Positions 17,140 to 25,468 are shown, counted from the stretch's first letter. The stretch: DNA of 34,199 bases from Prevotella sp. (GCA_017474515.1 JAFVHN010000025.1:1-34199), one strand, 5' to 3'. The notes: generated from the letters alone by a model not told the origin. Translations and numbers: made by a program.

Positions 17140-18318
17140 ATGGACAAGATAAGAATTTGGGTTGAAAACCTCATCAGCCTGACGGGCATCGAGGGCGATG
17201 CCGTGCAGGTGGTGCGCCACATTTTGCTGGCCCTGGCCGCCTTCTTGCTGGCCATGCTGGCCGGCTGGTTGTGCCGCCGGTTGCTGGTGCCCCTGGTGCT
17301 GAAGCTGACGGCGAAGACCGAGGCACGGTGGGACGACATATTGTTCAACGAACGGGTGCTCGTTTCGGCCTGCCACATCGTGCCCGCCATCGTCATCTGG
17401 CAGCTCTTGCCACTGGTGTTTTACCAATATCCCACCCTGCGTGAGGTGCTCACACGCGCCACGGCCGTGTATATCACGGTGATGTCGGTGCGCACGGCAT
17501 TCGTTTTCATCAACTCCTTCCGCGACTTCGACGACGGCCGCCGCACCAGCCGGCAGCAATATCTCTACTCGTTCATGGGAGTGCTGAAAATCATTTTCGG
17601 ATTCATTGCAACCATTGTGGTGATAAGCATCGTGGCCGACCGCGACCCCATGAAGCTGCTGGCGGGGCTCGGCGCAACGTCGGCGGTGCTCATGCTCGTC
17701 TTCCAGGACACCATCAAGGGCCTCGTGGCGGGCATCCGCCTCACCAACAACGACATGCTGCACGTGGGCGACTGGATAACGGTGCCCAAGGCCGGCGCCA
17801 ACGGCATCGTGGAGGAAATGACGCTGACGACGGTGAAAATCCGGAATTTCGACAACACCATCATCACCGTGACGCCCCAGACACTGGTGGACGACTCCTT
17901 CCAGAACTGGATTGGCATGCAGGAGAGCCAGGGAAGGCGCGTCAACCGGAAGGTGTTCTACGACTTCCGCGGCATCAGGACCATCGACGAAGCGTTGCGG
18001 CAAAGGCTGGTGGAAAAGAAGTATTTCAAGGATGAAGACATCAAGGAGGGCGACGTGAACATGACGCTCTATCGGAAATACGTGGAACAATGGCTAAGGA
18101 GCAATCCCTTGGTAAACACCGATATGACGCTGATGGTGAGGCAGTTGGAGGCCACCCAGTCAGGACTTCCAGTGGAATTTTATTTCTTCCTACACGAAAA
18201 GACGTGGGTGGAGCACGAGCACCAGCTGGCCGATATCATGGACTACATCTACGCCATCACGCCCGACTTCGGCCTGCTTGTCTATGAACAATATCCTGAA
18301 CAGGCCGGAGGGAAGTGA
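17140..18318 (+). CDS. ybdG: Mechanosensitive ion channel, MscS/YbdG type
   Basis: A 392-residue inner-membrane channel expected to open on membrane tension during osmotic downshock. Membrane segments are at about residues 23-45, 75-95, 106-125, 147-167 and 172-197; the last is the pore-lining helix with LLAGLGATSAVLMLVFQDTI. The beta domain follows (VGDWITVPKAGANGIVEEM), then SFQNWIGMQESQGRRVNR, which is typical of the YbdG subgroup rather than MscS itself. Length fits YbdG (about 415). It follows dacB by 27 nt and is followed by a hairpin and a heptamer array. Confidence 0.9.
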   Translation: MDKIRIWVENLISLTGIEGDAVQVVRHILLALAAFLLAMLAGWLCRRLLVPLVLKLTAKTEARWDDILFNERVLVSACHIVPAIVIWQLLPLVFYQYPTLREVLTRATAVYITVMSVRTAFVFINSFRDFDDGRRTSRQQYLYSFMGVLKIIFGFIATIVVISIVADRDPMKLLAGLGATSAVLMLVFQDTIKGLVAGIRLTNNDMLHVGDWITVPKAGANGIVEEMTLTTVKIRNFDNTIITVTPQTLVDDSFQNWIGMQESQGRRVNRKVFYDFRGIRTIDEALRQRLVEKKYFKDEDIKEGDVNMTLYRKYVEQWLRSNPLVNTDMTLMVRQLEATQSGLPVEFYFFLHEKTWVEHEHQLADIMDYIYAITPDFGLLVYEQYPEQAGGK

Positions 18319-18327
18319 AGAGTGAAA

Positions 18328-18378
18328 AGTGAAAAATTTGCTGCCGCTCAACCGGATGGCGGCAGCAAATTTTTCACT
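18328..18378 (+). terminator. 20-bp-stem hairpin after ybdG
   Basis: A perfect 20-bp inverted repeat (18328-18347 with 18359-18378, loop of 11) lies 9 nt after the ybdG stop. The stem contains TTTGCTGCCGC and its outer part is itself made of the GTGAAAA/TTTTCAC heptamers. It can act as a terminator, with T-rich sequence on both strands. Confidence 0.7.
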
Positions 18379-18503
18379 TTTCACTTTTCGTTTTTCACTT
18401 TTCACTTTTCGTTTTTCACTTTTCATTTTTCACTTTTCACTTTTCGTTTTTCACTTTTCACTTTTCGTTTTTCACTCTTCACTTTTCACTTTTCACTTTT
18501 CAC
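18371..18503. repeat. Heptamer array, 19 units of TTTTCAC type
   Basis: Nineteen contiguous heptamers: TTTTCAC with TTTTCGT at units 3, 6, 11 and 14, TTTTCAT at unit 8 and TCTTCAC at unit 16. The CAC-CAC-CGT order gives a 21-bp higher-order period over parts of the array. Three complementary heptamers (from 18314) precede the hairpin. The array ends 12 bp before the mutY start, so any mutY promoter must lie in it or further upstream; none matching TAnnTTTG was seen. Confidence 0.95.
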
Positions 18504-18515
18504 TTAACATTCTCT

Positions 18516-19556
18516 ATGGCAATTCCAAACTCCTCACCCGCCACTCTTCAATCTTCACATTTCACCACCGAATTGCTGAAGTGGTTTGCGCAAAACGGCC
18601 GCGAACTGCCTTGGCGCGGCACCAGCGACCCGTATGCCATCTGGCTGAGTGAGGTGATTTTACAACAAACGCGCATTGAGCAGGGCCGGCAATACTGGGA
18701 ACGATTCATGGGCCGGTGGCCGACGGTGGAAAAGTTGGCCGAGGCCACCGAGGACGAAGTGCTCAGGATGTGGCAGGGGCTGGGATACTATAGCCGCGCA
18801 CGAAACCTTCACGCCGCCGCCCGGCAAATAGCTGCAATGGGGCATTTCCCCAACACGATGGAAGAATTGAAAGGGCTGAAGGGCGTGGGACCCTATACGG
18901 CGGCGGCCATCGGAAGCATCGCCTTCGGACTGCCCGTGGCGGTGGTTGACGGGAATGTCTATCGCGTGCTGGCCCGACACTTCGGCATCGACACGCCCAT
19001 CAACACCACGCAAGGGCAGAAACTTTTTGCCTCATTGGCGCAAAGCCTGTTGCCCACCAGCCAGCCTTCGCTTTTCAACCAGGCCATGATGGATTTCGGG
19101 GCTTTGCAATGCACACCGCAAAACCCGCGATGCACCATTTGCCCCCTCGCCACGACCTGTGAGGCCCTGCGAGGCGGGAAAACGCGGCAACTGCCCGTGA
19201 AACTAAATAAAACCAATGTGAAAACCCGACACCTTACATATATTTATATAAGGTGGAAAGGAATGACCGCGCTCAGACGGAGGCCGCCGGGCGACATCTG
19301 GCAAGGGCTCTGGGAGCCGTTGCTCGTGGAAAACAATGGAAAAGGAACCCTGGGGGAGGTGCCGGCGGGGGCACAACTATTGTTGTGGGGTGTGCGCCAT
19401 GTGCTCACCCACCGCATCTTGATGGCTGATTTCTACCTATGGCAACCCGGAGAAAAGCCCGTGTTGCCACAAGAATTTGTATGGATGGATGAAGCCGACA
19501 TCGACGACCACGCCTTGCCGCGCCTGGTGGAACTGCTCCTCGAGGCCCTTCCCTGA
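18516..19556 (+). CDS. mutY: A/G-specific adenine glycosylase MutY
   Basis: A 346-residue DNA repair enzyme that removes adenine mispaired with 8-oxoguanine. Catalytic Glu46 lies in WLSEVILQQTR, the helix-hairpin-helix GVGPYTA is at 124-130, and catalytic Asp145 is in AVVDGNV. The iron-sulphur ligands C199, C206, C209 and C215 give C-X6-C-X2-C-X5-C. A C-terminal Nudix-like domain (about 230-346) should recognise 8-oxoG. The N-terminus is about 10 residues longer than in E. coli MutY, and those codons (around CACTCTTCAATCTTCACA) resemble the heptamer array just upstream, suggesting that the start was built from repeat sequence. MutT in the same window acts in the same 8-oxoguanine pathway. Confidence 0.95.
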   Translation: MAIPNSSPATLQSSHFTTELLKWFAQNGRELPWRGTSDPYAIWLSEVILQQTRIEQGRQYWERFMGRWPTVEKLAEATEDEVLRMWQGLGYYSRARNLHAAARQIAAMGHFPNTMEELKGLKGVGPYTAAAIGSIAFGLPVAVVDGNVYRVLARHFGIDTPINTTQGQKLFASLAQSLLPTSQPSLFNQAMMDFGALQCTPQNPRCTICPLATTCEALRGGKTRQLPVKLNKTNVKTRHLTYIYIRWKGMTALRRRPPGDIWQGLWEPLLVENNGKGTLGEVPAGAQLLLWGVRHVLTHRILMADFYLWQPGEKPVLPQEFVWMDEADIDDHALPRLVELLLEALP

Positions 19557-19575
19557 AAAAAGCTAAAGGCTTGAA

Positions 19576-20427
19576 TCAGAGAAGGGTGAGGGAATAGACA
19601 TAGACCACGGCGGCGGGAAAAGCCATGAGCGAGGAGTCGAAGCGGTCGAGCATGCCGCCGTGTCCGGGCAGGATGCTTCCGCTGTCCTTGATGCCGATGG
19701 TGCGCTTGAAAAGACTTTCCACAAGGTCGCCCCAAGTACCGAACACGCAGACCACCACTCCGAGGCCCACCCATTGCCACCATTGCCAGCCGCCGGGCCC
19801 GGATGTGCCGGCGAAATGCCAGAGAAGCACGGCGGCAATGAGCACAAACAATCCGCCGCCGAGGCTGCCTTCCCAGGTCTTGCCCGGACTGATGCGCGGA
19901 AACAGTTTGTGGCGCCCAAGAAGCGAGCCCACACAATAGGCTCCGGTGTCGCTCACCCAGAGGAAGATAAACACCGAAAGCGGAAGCAGCGTGTTGAAAT
20001 AGACCTTCCCCTCGGCATCGCCGTTGAAGGCCAGCACCGGAATCATGGAGAAAGGCAGGGCGATGTACATCTGGGAAAGCATGGTGTAGGCCCAGTCGTG
20101 GATGGGGTTTTCCTGTTTCAGGTAAAGTTCACTGACAAAAAGGTAAACCACCGTGAGCAGGTAGGGAATGAACACGCCCGACGACGGCGTGATGCCGCTC
20201 ACATAGCCGCCCATGGCAAGAAAAAGGTAAACGCCCGACACGGTGCAGATGAAGCGGTTGACACTTACAGCGGCCACATGCTCGTTCACCAGTCCGCAAA
20301 ACTCCCATACGGTAAGTCCCGTGACGATGGCAAAAAGAAAGAGCATGGCCTCTGGCCTGAGGAAACAAGTGACGATGGCCGCCACGAAAATGATGCCCGT
20401 AATGGACCTTGTGATAAGATTTTTCAT
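19576..20427 (-). CDS. cdsA: Phosphatidate cytidylyltransferase
   Basis: A 283-residue integral membrane enzyme that makes CDP-diacylglycerol from phosphatidate and CTP, the branch point of phospholipid synthesis. It has about eight hydrophobic segments, and near the C-terminus the family signature SLFKRTIGIKDSGSILPGHG followed by GMLDRFDS, with the conserved KD and DRxD residues. Length is normal. Its ATG overlaps the ftsH stop by 4 nt (ATGA), so it is translationally coupled to ftsH. It converges with mutY with only 19 bp between the stops. Confidence 0.95.
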   Translation of the reverse strand: MKNLITRSITGIIFVAAIVTCFLRPEAMLFLFAIVTGLTVWEFCGLVNEHVAAVSVNRFICTVSGVYLFLAMGGYVSGITPSSGVFIPYLLTVVYLFVSELYLKQENPIHDWAYTMLSQMYIALPFSMIPVLAFNGDAEGKVYFNTLLPLSVFIFLWVSDTGAYCVGSLLGRHKLFPRISPGKTWEGSLGGGLFVLIAAVLLWHFAGTSGPGGWQWWQWVGLGVVVCVFGTWGDLVESLFKRTIGIKDSGSILPGHGGMLDRFDSSLMAFPAAVVYVYSLTLL

Positions 20428-22484
20428 TGTTCGCCCTTTTCTTCTTCGTCTTTCTTGTTGTTTTCGGCTTCCTTTTTCTCGCGTTCCAGGCGTTCGGCCC
20501 TTTCGGCCGCCATGCGCTCGGCCTTTTCGCGGGCCTTCTGCTCAAGGAGTTTTTCGTTTTCGTTGATGATTTCCTGGGAACGGCTGGTCCACGGGCGTTT
20601 GCCGAAAATGCGTTCCACGTCTTCGGCAAAGATGACCTCGCGCGAGATGAGCAACTCGGCCAGTTGGTTGTGGCCTTCGCGGTGCTCGTCGAGGAGTTTC
20701 TTGGCACGGTCGTACTGTTCGTTGATCATCTTGAGCACTTCCTCGTCGATGACCTTGGCCGTGGTTTCAGAATAGGGCCGCTGGAACGAGTATTCCTGGT
20801 TGTTATAATAGCAGATGTTGGGCAGGCGGTCGCTCATTCCGGCGAAGGCAATCATGCCGTAGGCGCTCTTCGTGGCGCGTTCCAGGTCGTTCATGGCGCC
20901 GGTTGAGATGTGCCCGGTGAAGAGTTCCTCGGCGGCCCGCCCTCCCAGGAGTGCGCACATTTCGTCGAGCATCTGCTCCTTGGTGGTTATCTGGCGTTCC
21001 TCGGGCAGGTACCAGGCGGCGCCGAGGGCCTGTCCGCGTGGCACGATGGTCACTTTCACCAACGGATCGGCATACTGGCAGAACCACGAAATGGTGGCAT
21101 GTCCGGCCTCGTGGAGTGCTATGGAGCGTTTCTCCTCGGCCGTCATCACCTTTGTTTTCTTTTCCAGTCCGCCGATGATGCGGTCCACGGCATCGAGGAA
21201 GTCCTGCTTGGTCACGGTCTTGCTGTCGTGGCGCGCGGCGATAAGGGCGGCCTCGTTGCACACGTTGGCAATGTCGGCACCCGAGAAACCGGGGGTCTGA
21301 CGGGCCAGGAAATCCACGTCGAGCGACTCGTCAACCTTGATGGGCTTGAGGTGGACCAGGAATATTTCTTTCCGCTCGCTCAGGTCGGGCAGGTCAACGT
21401 TGATTTGCCTGTCGAAGCGCCCGGCGCGGAGAAGGGCCGAGTCGAGCATGTCGGCGCGGTTGGTGGCCGCCAGGATGATGACGCCGCTATTGGTGCCAAA
21501 GCCGTCCATTTCCGTCAGCAGGGCGTTGAGCGTGTTCTCGCGCTCGTCGTTGCCGCCCATGGAGGGGTTCTTGGAGCGTGCACGTCCCACGGCGTCGATT
21601 TCGTCGATGAAGATGATGCAAGGCGACTTCTCCTTGGCCTGACGGAACAAATCCCTGACGCGGCTGGCGCCCACGCCCACGAACATTTCAACGAAATCGG
21701 AGCCGCTCATCGAGAAGAAGGGCACGCCGGCCTCGCCAGCCACTGCCTTGGCCAGTAGCGTCTTACCCGTTCCCGGAGGCCCTATCAGGAGGGCGCCCTT
21801 GGGGATTTTTCCGCCCAGTTCGGTGTATTTTTGCGGATTCTTCAGAAATTCAACAATCTCCTGGATTTCCTGTTTTGCACCTTCCTGTCCGGCCACGTCC
21901 TTGAACGTGATGCCCAGGTCGCCGCCCTTTTCATACATCTTGGCCTTCGACTTCCCCACGTTGAAGATGCCTCCGCCCATTCCTCCCATTCCTCCGCGGC
22001 CCATGCCGAACATCATGTAAAGGAAGAAAATGAGGAGCACCAGCGGGAACAGGTTGAAAAGAATGCTCCACAGGTCGTTTCCGCGCCGTTTCTCATAGTC
22101 GAACTCGCCGTTGAACTTGCCCGCTTCGCGTTGCTCGTTGACGAAGAGTTCCACCTGGTCGGTGCTGCCTATCTGTATGACCACGAAGGGGTCGGGGCCC
22201 GTTTCCTTCGCCGTTTGGCTGAACACCTCTCGGATGTGCTCCGGCTTGACAAACATTTTCAGGCTCCCCTCGTCCTTGTTGACCAGTATTTTCTTGGCAA
22301 AACCCTTTTGCACATACACCTTGAACTGGCTGTATGTGGTTTGCTTGCTGGTGCTTCCCGACACCGAATCCCCTCCGAAGAAGTAAACCGACGCCAGCCC
22401 CACCAGCACCAAGATGTAAATCCAGTTCATGTTGAACTTCGGCATCTTGGGAGGATTGTTCTTGTTATTGTCTGTATTGTTCAT
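20424..22484 (-). CDS. ftsH: ATP-dependent zinc metalloprotease FtsH
   Basis: A 686-residue membrane-bound AAA+ protease for quality control of membrane and regulatory proteins. Membrane segments are at about residues 20-38 and 137-160, enclosing a periplasmic domain. A glycine/methionine-rich stretch (162-172) follows. The AAA domain carries Walker A GPPGTGKT (235-242), Walker B IIFIDEID (290-297) and the second region of homology around [19 protein letters not shown]. The zinc site is H458-EAG-H462. A charged coiled-coil tail (about 640-686, rich in E and K) is longer than in E. coli. It lies between rsfS (42 bp upstream) and cdsA (4-nt overlap). Confidence 0.97.
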   Translation of the reverse strand: MNNTDNNKNNPPKMPKFNMNWIYILVLVGLASVYFFGGDSVSGSTSKQTTYSQFKVYVQKGFAKKILVNKDEGSLKMFVKPEHIREVFSQTAKETGPDPFVVIQIGSTDQVELFVNEQREAGKFNGEFDYEKRRGNDLWSILFNLFPLVLLIFFLYMMFGMGRGGMGGMGGGIFNVGKSKAKMYEKGGDLGITFKDVAGQEGAKQEIQEIVEFLKNPQKYTELGGKIPKGALLIGPPGTGKTLLAKAVAGEAGVPFFSMSGSDFVEMFVGVGASRVRDLFRQAKEKSPCIIFIDEIDAVGRARSKNPSMGGNDERENTLNALLTEMDGFGTNSGVIILAATNRADMLDSALLRAGRFDRQINVDLPDLSERKEIFLVHLKPIKVDESLDVDFLARQTPGFSGADIANVCNEAALIAARHDSKTVTKQDFLDAVDRIIGGLEKKTKVMTAEEKRSIALHEAGHATISWFCQYADPLVKVTIVPRGQALGAAWYLPEERQITTKEQMLDEMCALLGGRAAEELFTGHISTGAMNDLERATKSAYGMIAFAGMSDRLPNICYYNNQEYSFQRPYSETTAKVIDEEVLKMINEQYDRAKKLLDEHREGHNQLAELLISREVIFAEDVERIFGKRPWTSRSQEIINENEKLLEQKAREKAERMAAERAERLEREKKEAENNKKDEEEKGEQ

Positions 22485-22526
22485 TTTTCAATGGCTTGTT
22501 TTCATGGAATTGCTCCGCCCGGCGGT

Positions 22527-22886
22527 TCAGTCCAGGTCGGGGATGTTCTCCATGCGGGCATCTTCCCACAGGTTCTCAAGGTTATAGAAAGCGCGTGCGT
22601 CGGGCACGAACACATGCACCATCACGTCGGTGTAGTCCATGGCCACCCAGTAGGCGTTTTCGCGGCCCACCACGCGCACGGGCTTCTCGCCGGCGTCCAC
22701 TCTCACGATTTCTTCTACCGAGTCGGTAATGGCCTCCACCTGCTGAGGCGAATTGCCCTGGCAGATGACGAACTGGCTGCAAATGCTGCCTTCAATGGTG
22801 CTGAGGTCCACCAAGGTGATGGCCTTGCCCTTTTTTTCCTGAATTCCTTTTACAATAGCTTTCGATAATTCTGCTGTCTTTGTCAT
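22527..22886 (-). CDS. rsfS: Ribosomal silencing factor RsfS
   Basis: A 119-residue protein that binds ribosomal protein uL14 on the large subunit and blocks subunit joining when nutrients are short. The family signature runs through the second half: WVAMDYTDVMVHVF and then DARAFYNLENLW. Length is normal. It is the first gene of rsfS-ftsH-cdsA, an order common in Bacteroidota, and follows a TACCTTTG promoter with a leader of about 25 nt. Confidence 0.95.
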   Translation of the reverse strand: MTKTAELSKAIVKGIQEKKGKAITLVDLSTIEGSICSQFVICQGNSPQQVEAITDSVEEIVRVDAGEKPVRVVGRENAYWVAMDYTDVMVHVFVPDARAFYNLENLWEDARMENIPDLD

Positions 22887-22916
22887 TTATATATTATGTA
22901 TATGTGTAATGTTGCG

Positions 22917-22950
22917 CAAAGGTACTTCTATTTCTCCGAAAAATGTGCAA
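22917..22950 (-). promoter_or_regulatory. Promoter of rsfS-ftsH-cdsA
   Basis: On the minus strand TACCTTTG is at 22924-22917 and a TTTTG ends at 22948. The spacing (23 bp) is at the long end of the usual range. The -7 match is strong. Confidence 0.65.
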
Positions 22951-23017
22951 AATCCGGATAATTTTGTGAATTTTCGCACTTTTTTTCATATTAGCATCAA
23001 ATTTCCGGCCAAAAAAG

Positions 23018-23047
23018 TTGGTGTTTCAAAAAAAAACCGTACCTTTG
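23018..23047 (+). promoter_or_regulatory. Promoter of tRNA-Gln
   Basis: TTG (23018-23020) is separated by exactly 19 bp from TACCTTTG (23040-23047). The tRNA begins 51 nt downstream, leaving a 5' leader of about 40 nt to be trimmed. Confidence 0.8.
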
Positions 23048-23097
23048 CATCCGCATTCAGAAAAAGGCCGAGGGTTTCGGCCGCTGATGCAAGGCAT

Positions 23098-23168
23098 TGG
23101 GGTATGGTGTAATGGTAACACTGCAGATTCTGGTCCTGCCTTTCCTGGTTCGAGTCCGGGTACCCCAA
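23098..23168 (+). tRNA. tRNA-Gln (anticodon CTG)
   Basis: A 71-nt cloverleaf. The acceptor stem TGGGGTA pairs with TACCCCA, the D stem is GTGT/ACAC, the anticodon loop is TTCTGGT (anticodon CTG), and the T stem is CCTGG/CCGGG around TTCGAGT. The U1-A72 end pair is typical of bacterial tRNA-Gln. The anticodon stem GCAGA/CCTGC has an A-C mismatch next to the loop. CCA is not encoded. Confidence 0.93.
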
Positions 23169-23169
23169 C

Positions 23170-23215
23170 AAAGAAATCGCCAAGCGCTTAATCAAGTGCC
23201 TGGCGATTTCTTTTT
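23170..23215 (+). terminator. Terminator of tRNA-Gln
   Basis: A stem of about 20 bp (AAAGAAATCGCCAAGCGCTT against AAGTGCCTGGCGATTTCTTT) with a 4-nt loop ends in TTTTT. Confidence 0.85.
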
Positions 23216-23289
23216 GCTGCTATAGACCTGTTGGCCACGAAACAACAAGTATATAGTTTCTATTAAAAGATTCCATTTTTTTTATTCTA

Positions 23290-23586
23290 AACATCATCAC
23301 CGACGGCGAGGAGAACTGTAGCCAGGAATGGACGTTGAAGATGGTGCGCACGATGATTGAGAAGCTGAAGAAGCAAAACTGGACCTTCACGCTGATAGGC
23401 ACCGACAACCTCGACGTGGAGACCATGGCCCACTCCTTCGCCATCGACGAGCACCTGAAGTTCGAGCAGAGCGTGGAAGGCACCGAAGCCATGTTTGCCC
23501 GCGAACGCAGTAGCCGCATGCGCTACAACGAATGTGTAAGCGAAGACAAGTGTATGTCCGTAGGCTCGTTCTTCGACGATGACTGA
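23290..23586 (+). pseudogene. C-terminal remnant of a vWA-domain protein
   Basis: From 23290 the frame reads NIITDGEENCSQEW, the end of a von Willebrand A domain in which ITDGEEN follows the fourth strand. It continues through LKKQNWTFTLIGTDNLDVE to the stop after VGSFFDDD. The N-terminal part of the domain, with its DxSxS metal site, is missing. Upstream of 23290 the sequence turns A/T-rich and has a stop in frame at 23254, and there is no promoter or credible start (only a TTG at 23335). I read it as the 3' end of a gene left after a deletion or rearrangement next to the tRNA terminator. The reading frame itself is intact, so the loss may be recent. Confidence 0.75.
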
Positions 23587-23608
23587 CCGGCATGGTCGTA
23601 GCGGCCTG

Positions 23609-23662
23609 CCCTAAAAAGAAATCCCATCGCACCGGCCAGGGCGATGGGATTTCTTTTTAGGG
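23609..23662. terminator. Bidirectional terminator, 22-bp perfect stem
   Basis: 23609-23630 and 23641-23662 are perfectly complementary with a 10-nt loop, and the stem has A and T runs giving U-tracts in both directions. It separates the vWA remnant from the SemiSWEET gene, which converge on it. Confidence 0.9.
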
Positions 23663-23677
23663 GGTTCCTCAGTGGAT

Positions 23678-23965
23678 TTACTTCTTCTTAATATAGTCGT
23701 TGTAAATCTTGATGGCGAAGATGACGATGCTGCATGCCGTTGTCACAAAGTTGGTGATGAACAGTGCCCAGAGCACTTCGGGCTTGTGAAGGATGCCTTG
23801 TAGCATGAAGCAGATGCCTCCGACGGCCATCATGAGGAATGTGGGCAGGGCGATGCCGTCGGTGTTGCGTGTGCGGATGGTCTGAATGGCCTGGGGCAGG
23901 TAGCCCAGAATCAATGAAATGCTGGCCACCCAGCCGCAGATTTCGTAAAATGTTCCTTGGTCCAT
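23678..23965 (-). CDS. SemiSWEET sugar transporter
   Basis: A 95-residue membrane protein of the PQ-loop/SWEET superfamily. Three membrane segments lie at about residues 8-27, 40-58 and 65-86. The PQ motif is in GYLPQAIQTIRTRNTDGI. SemiSWEETs work as homodimers and move sugars down their gradient across the inner membrane. Length is typical (about 85-100). The region upstream (23966-24263) holds only repeats, and no TAnnTTTG promoter was found. The sugar transported cannot be told from the sequence. Confidence 0.9.
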   Translation of the reverse strand: MDQGTFYEICGWVASISLILGYLPQAIQTIRTRNTDGIALPTFLMMAVGGICFMLQGILHKPEVLWALFITNFVTTACSIVIFAIKIYNDYIKKK

Positions 23966-23996
23966 GTTGTTATTTTGTTAAGATCTTGATTGTTGG

Positions 23997-24092
23997 GGAG
24001 TTTAGGAGTTTAGGAGTTCAGGAGTTCAGACGTTACTTTTGGAGTTCAGAAGTTATTTTTGTAGTTCAGGAGTTCAGGAGTTCAGACGTTAC
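23997..24092. repeat. Octamer array GGAGTTTA/GGAGTTCA
   Basis: Four octamers (two GGAGTTTA, two GGAGTTCA) at 23997-24028 end in GACGTTAC (24029-24036). After a degenerate stretch, octamers resume at 24061 (GTAGTTCA, then two GGAGTTCA) and end in the same GACGTTAC (24085-24092). The unit matches the inverted arms at 32507-32623. Confidence 0.9.
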
Positions 24093-24116
24093 TGATGGCG
24101 CAGCTTTTTCACCTTT

Positions 24117-24224
24117 TAGCCTACCCCCGGCCCCTCCCGTAAGGAGGGGAGCCTTGGGCCGTACGTCTTCCCCCCAAGGGGGGATTAGAGGGGGGCTTTA
24201 TTCTTCACTCTTCACTCTTCACTC
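24117..24224. repeat. C/G-rich palindromic core with heptamers
   Basis: 24117-24198 (TAGCCTACCCCCGGCCCC to GAGGGGGGCT) is a second version of the core seen at 38-121, with the same CCCCTCCC..GGAGGGG hairpin and CCCCCCAAGGGGGG. Three heptamers TTCACTC follow at 24204-24224. Here the left heptamer arm is missing. Confidence 0.85.
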
Positions 24225-24270
24225 TTCCCTTAAACAGGCTCTTCCCTTAAACAGGCTCTTCCCTTAAACT
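24224..24270. repeat. 17-bp tandem repeat reaching into the Arc-like gene
   Basis: CTTCCCTTAAACAGGCT occurs at 24224 and 24241, and in part at 24258. The last partial unit runs into the 3' end of the neighbouring minus-strand gene (stop at 24264-24266), so that gene's last codons are repeat-derived. Confidence 0.85.
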
Positions 24271-24449
24271 TCACTCTTCCCTTTTTTCTTCGGCAACCTC
24301 CCGCTTTTCCTCAGCGCCTCGGTGACAATCCATTGCAGCTGCCCGTTGACCGAGCGAAATTCGTCGGCTGCCCATGCCTCGAGCGCATCCATGGTGGCTG
24401 CGTCCACGCGCATGATGAATGAGCGGTTGTTGCCGTCTTTCTTGGCCAT
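24264..24449 (-). CDS. Arc-like ribbon-helix-helix DNA-binding protein
   Basis: A 61-residue protein. RSFIMRVDAATMDALEAWA forms the beta-strand and first helix of a ribbon-helix-helix fold, and SVNGQLQWIVTEALRKSGR the second helix, as in Arc family repressors. The basic C-terminus (KKKGKSEV) is encoded by sequence of the adjoining heptamer/17-mer repeats. It lies 6 nt after the SPFH gene in the same operon. Such small repressors often control their own operon, and a palindrome at the operon's start (25469-25485) is a candidate target. Function otherwise unknown. Confidence 0.85.
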   Translation of the reverse strand: MAKKDGNNRSFIMRVDAATMDALEAWAADEFRSVNGQLQWIVTEALRKSGRLPKKKGKSEV

Positions 24450-24455
24450 TGTGGT

Positions 24456-25424
24456 TTAGTGGTTGAGCGTTCCGGTGTTCACCACGGGCTGTGCGCCCTC
24501 GTCTCCGCAGAGCACCACCATGAGGTTGCTCACCATGGCGGCCTTCTTGTCGTCGTCGAGTTCCACCACGTTTTCGTCGGAGAGTTTCTGCAGTGCCATT
24601 TTCACCATCGACACGGCTCCCTCCACAATTTTCTCCCTGGCGGTGATGATGGCCGATGCCTGCTGGCGGCGCAACATCACGGCGGCAATCTCGGGAGCGT
24701 AGGCCAGGTAGTTGATGCGGGCCTCCACCACTTCGATGCCTGCCAAAGCCAGGCGCTCGTCGAGCTTCTGCTCCAGTTGTTCGTTGATTTCGTCGGCACT
24801 GCTGCGCAGGGTTAGCTCGTCTTTCTGGCCGTCCTCGTCGTCGTAGGCATATTGTCCGGCCACCTGCCTGAGGGCGGCGTCGCTCTGCACGCGCACGAAG
24901 TTCTCCAAGGCATTCATCAGCCCCTTCACGTTTCCGCCAATCTCGGTGGGCGTGCTGGCCATGGTCTGCGAGTCCACCTCGAAGATGGCCTTGTAGGTGT
25001 CTTTCAGCTTCCACACCAGCACCAGGCCAATCATGACGGGGTTGCCCGTCTTGTCGTTCACCTTGATGGGCTCGGCGTCGAGGTTGCGGGCCCTGAGCGA
25101 CAGTTTCGTGGCGCTATAGAACGGATTGATCCAGTAGTATCCGGTGCGGGTGAACGTGCCGCTGTATTTTCCGAACCATGTGGTCACGCGCGCCGTGTTG
25201 GGCTCCAGCATGAGAAATCCGCACCACATTATCAGCGAGATGAGCAGTGCCACGATGCCCCCCACAAAGAGGCAGGTGCCGGTGCATCCGGGCGCGTCGT
25301 TCGAAAGGAGCACTATGCCATAGATGATGGCGGCCAGCGAGCCCAGGGTGAGCACCAGGTTGACAAACAGCATGAGGAACCCGTTGACGACGGTTCCGGC
25401 AAACGAAAATTCTTTGGTCTCCAT
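24456..25424 (-). CDS. SPFH/band-7 domain membrane protein
   Basis: A 322-residue membrane protein. Two hydrophobic segments (about residues 11-40 and 52-72) are followed by a band-7/SPFH domain (about 75-265), including TTWFGKYSGTFTRTGYYWINP and the helical stretch EQLEQKLDERLALAGIEVVEARI. SPFH proteins form large rings that organise membrane microdomains and often modulate membrane proteases such as FtsH, which is also encoded in this window but in a separate operon. The C-terminal 50 residues are acidic. Paired with an Arc-like repressor gene 6 nt downstream. Its job in this organism is not known. Confidence 0.9.
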   Translation of the reverse strand: METKEFSFAGTVVNGFLMLFVNLVLTLGSLAAIIYGIVLLSNDAPGCTGTCLFVGGIVALLISLIMWCGFLMLEPNTARVTTWFGKYSGTFTRTGYYWINPFYSATKLSLRARNLDAEPIKVNDKTGNPVMIGLVLVWKLKDTYKAIFEVDSQTMASTPTEIGGNVKGLMNALENFVRVQSDAALRQVAGQYAYDDEDGQKDELTLRSSADEINEQLEQKLDERLALAGIEVVEARINYLAYAPEIAAVMLRRQQASAIITAREKIVEGAVSMVKMALQKLSDENVVELDDDKKAAMVSNLMVVLCGDEGAQPVVNTGTLNH

Positions 25425-25468
25425 TGTTGCTAAGTTCTTTTTTTGATTGAATATTAATGATTGAAAGT

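Noticed and set aside
18371-18503. CRISPR array
   Set aside because: Units are 7 bp with no spacers, no leader and no cas genes in the window. The same holds for the 9-bp TCTAGA arrays.
23098-23665. Integration site of a mobile element at tRNA-Gln
   Set aside because: No integrase, no repeated tRNA 3' end, and the flanking genes look chromosomal. Only a vWA remnant suggests past rearrangement.
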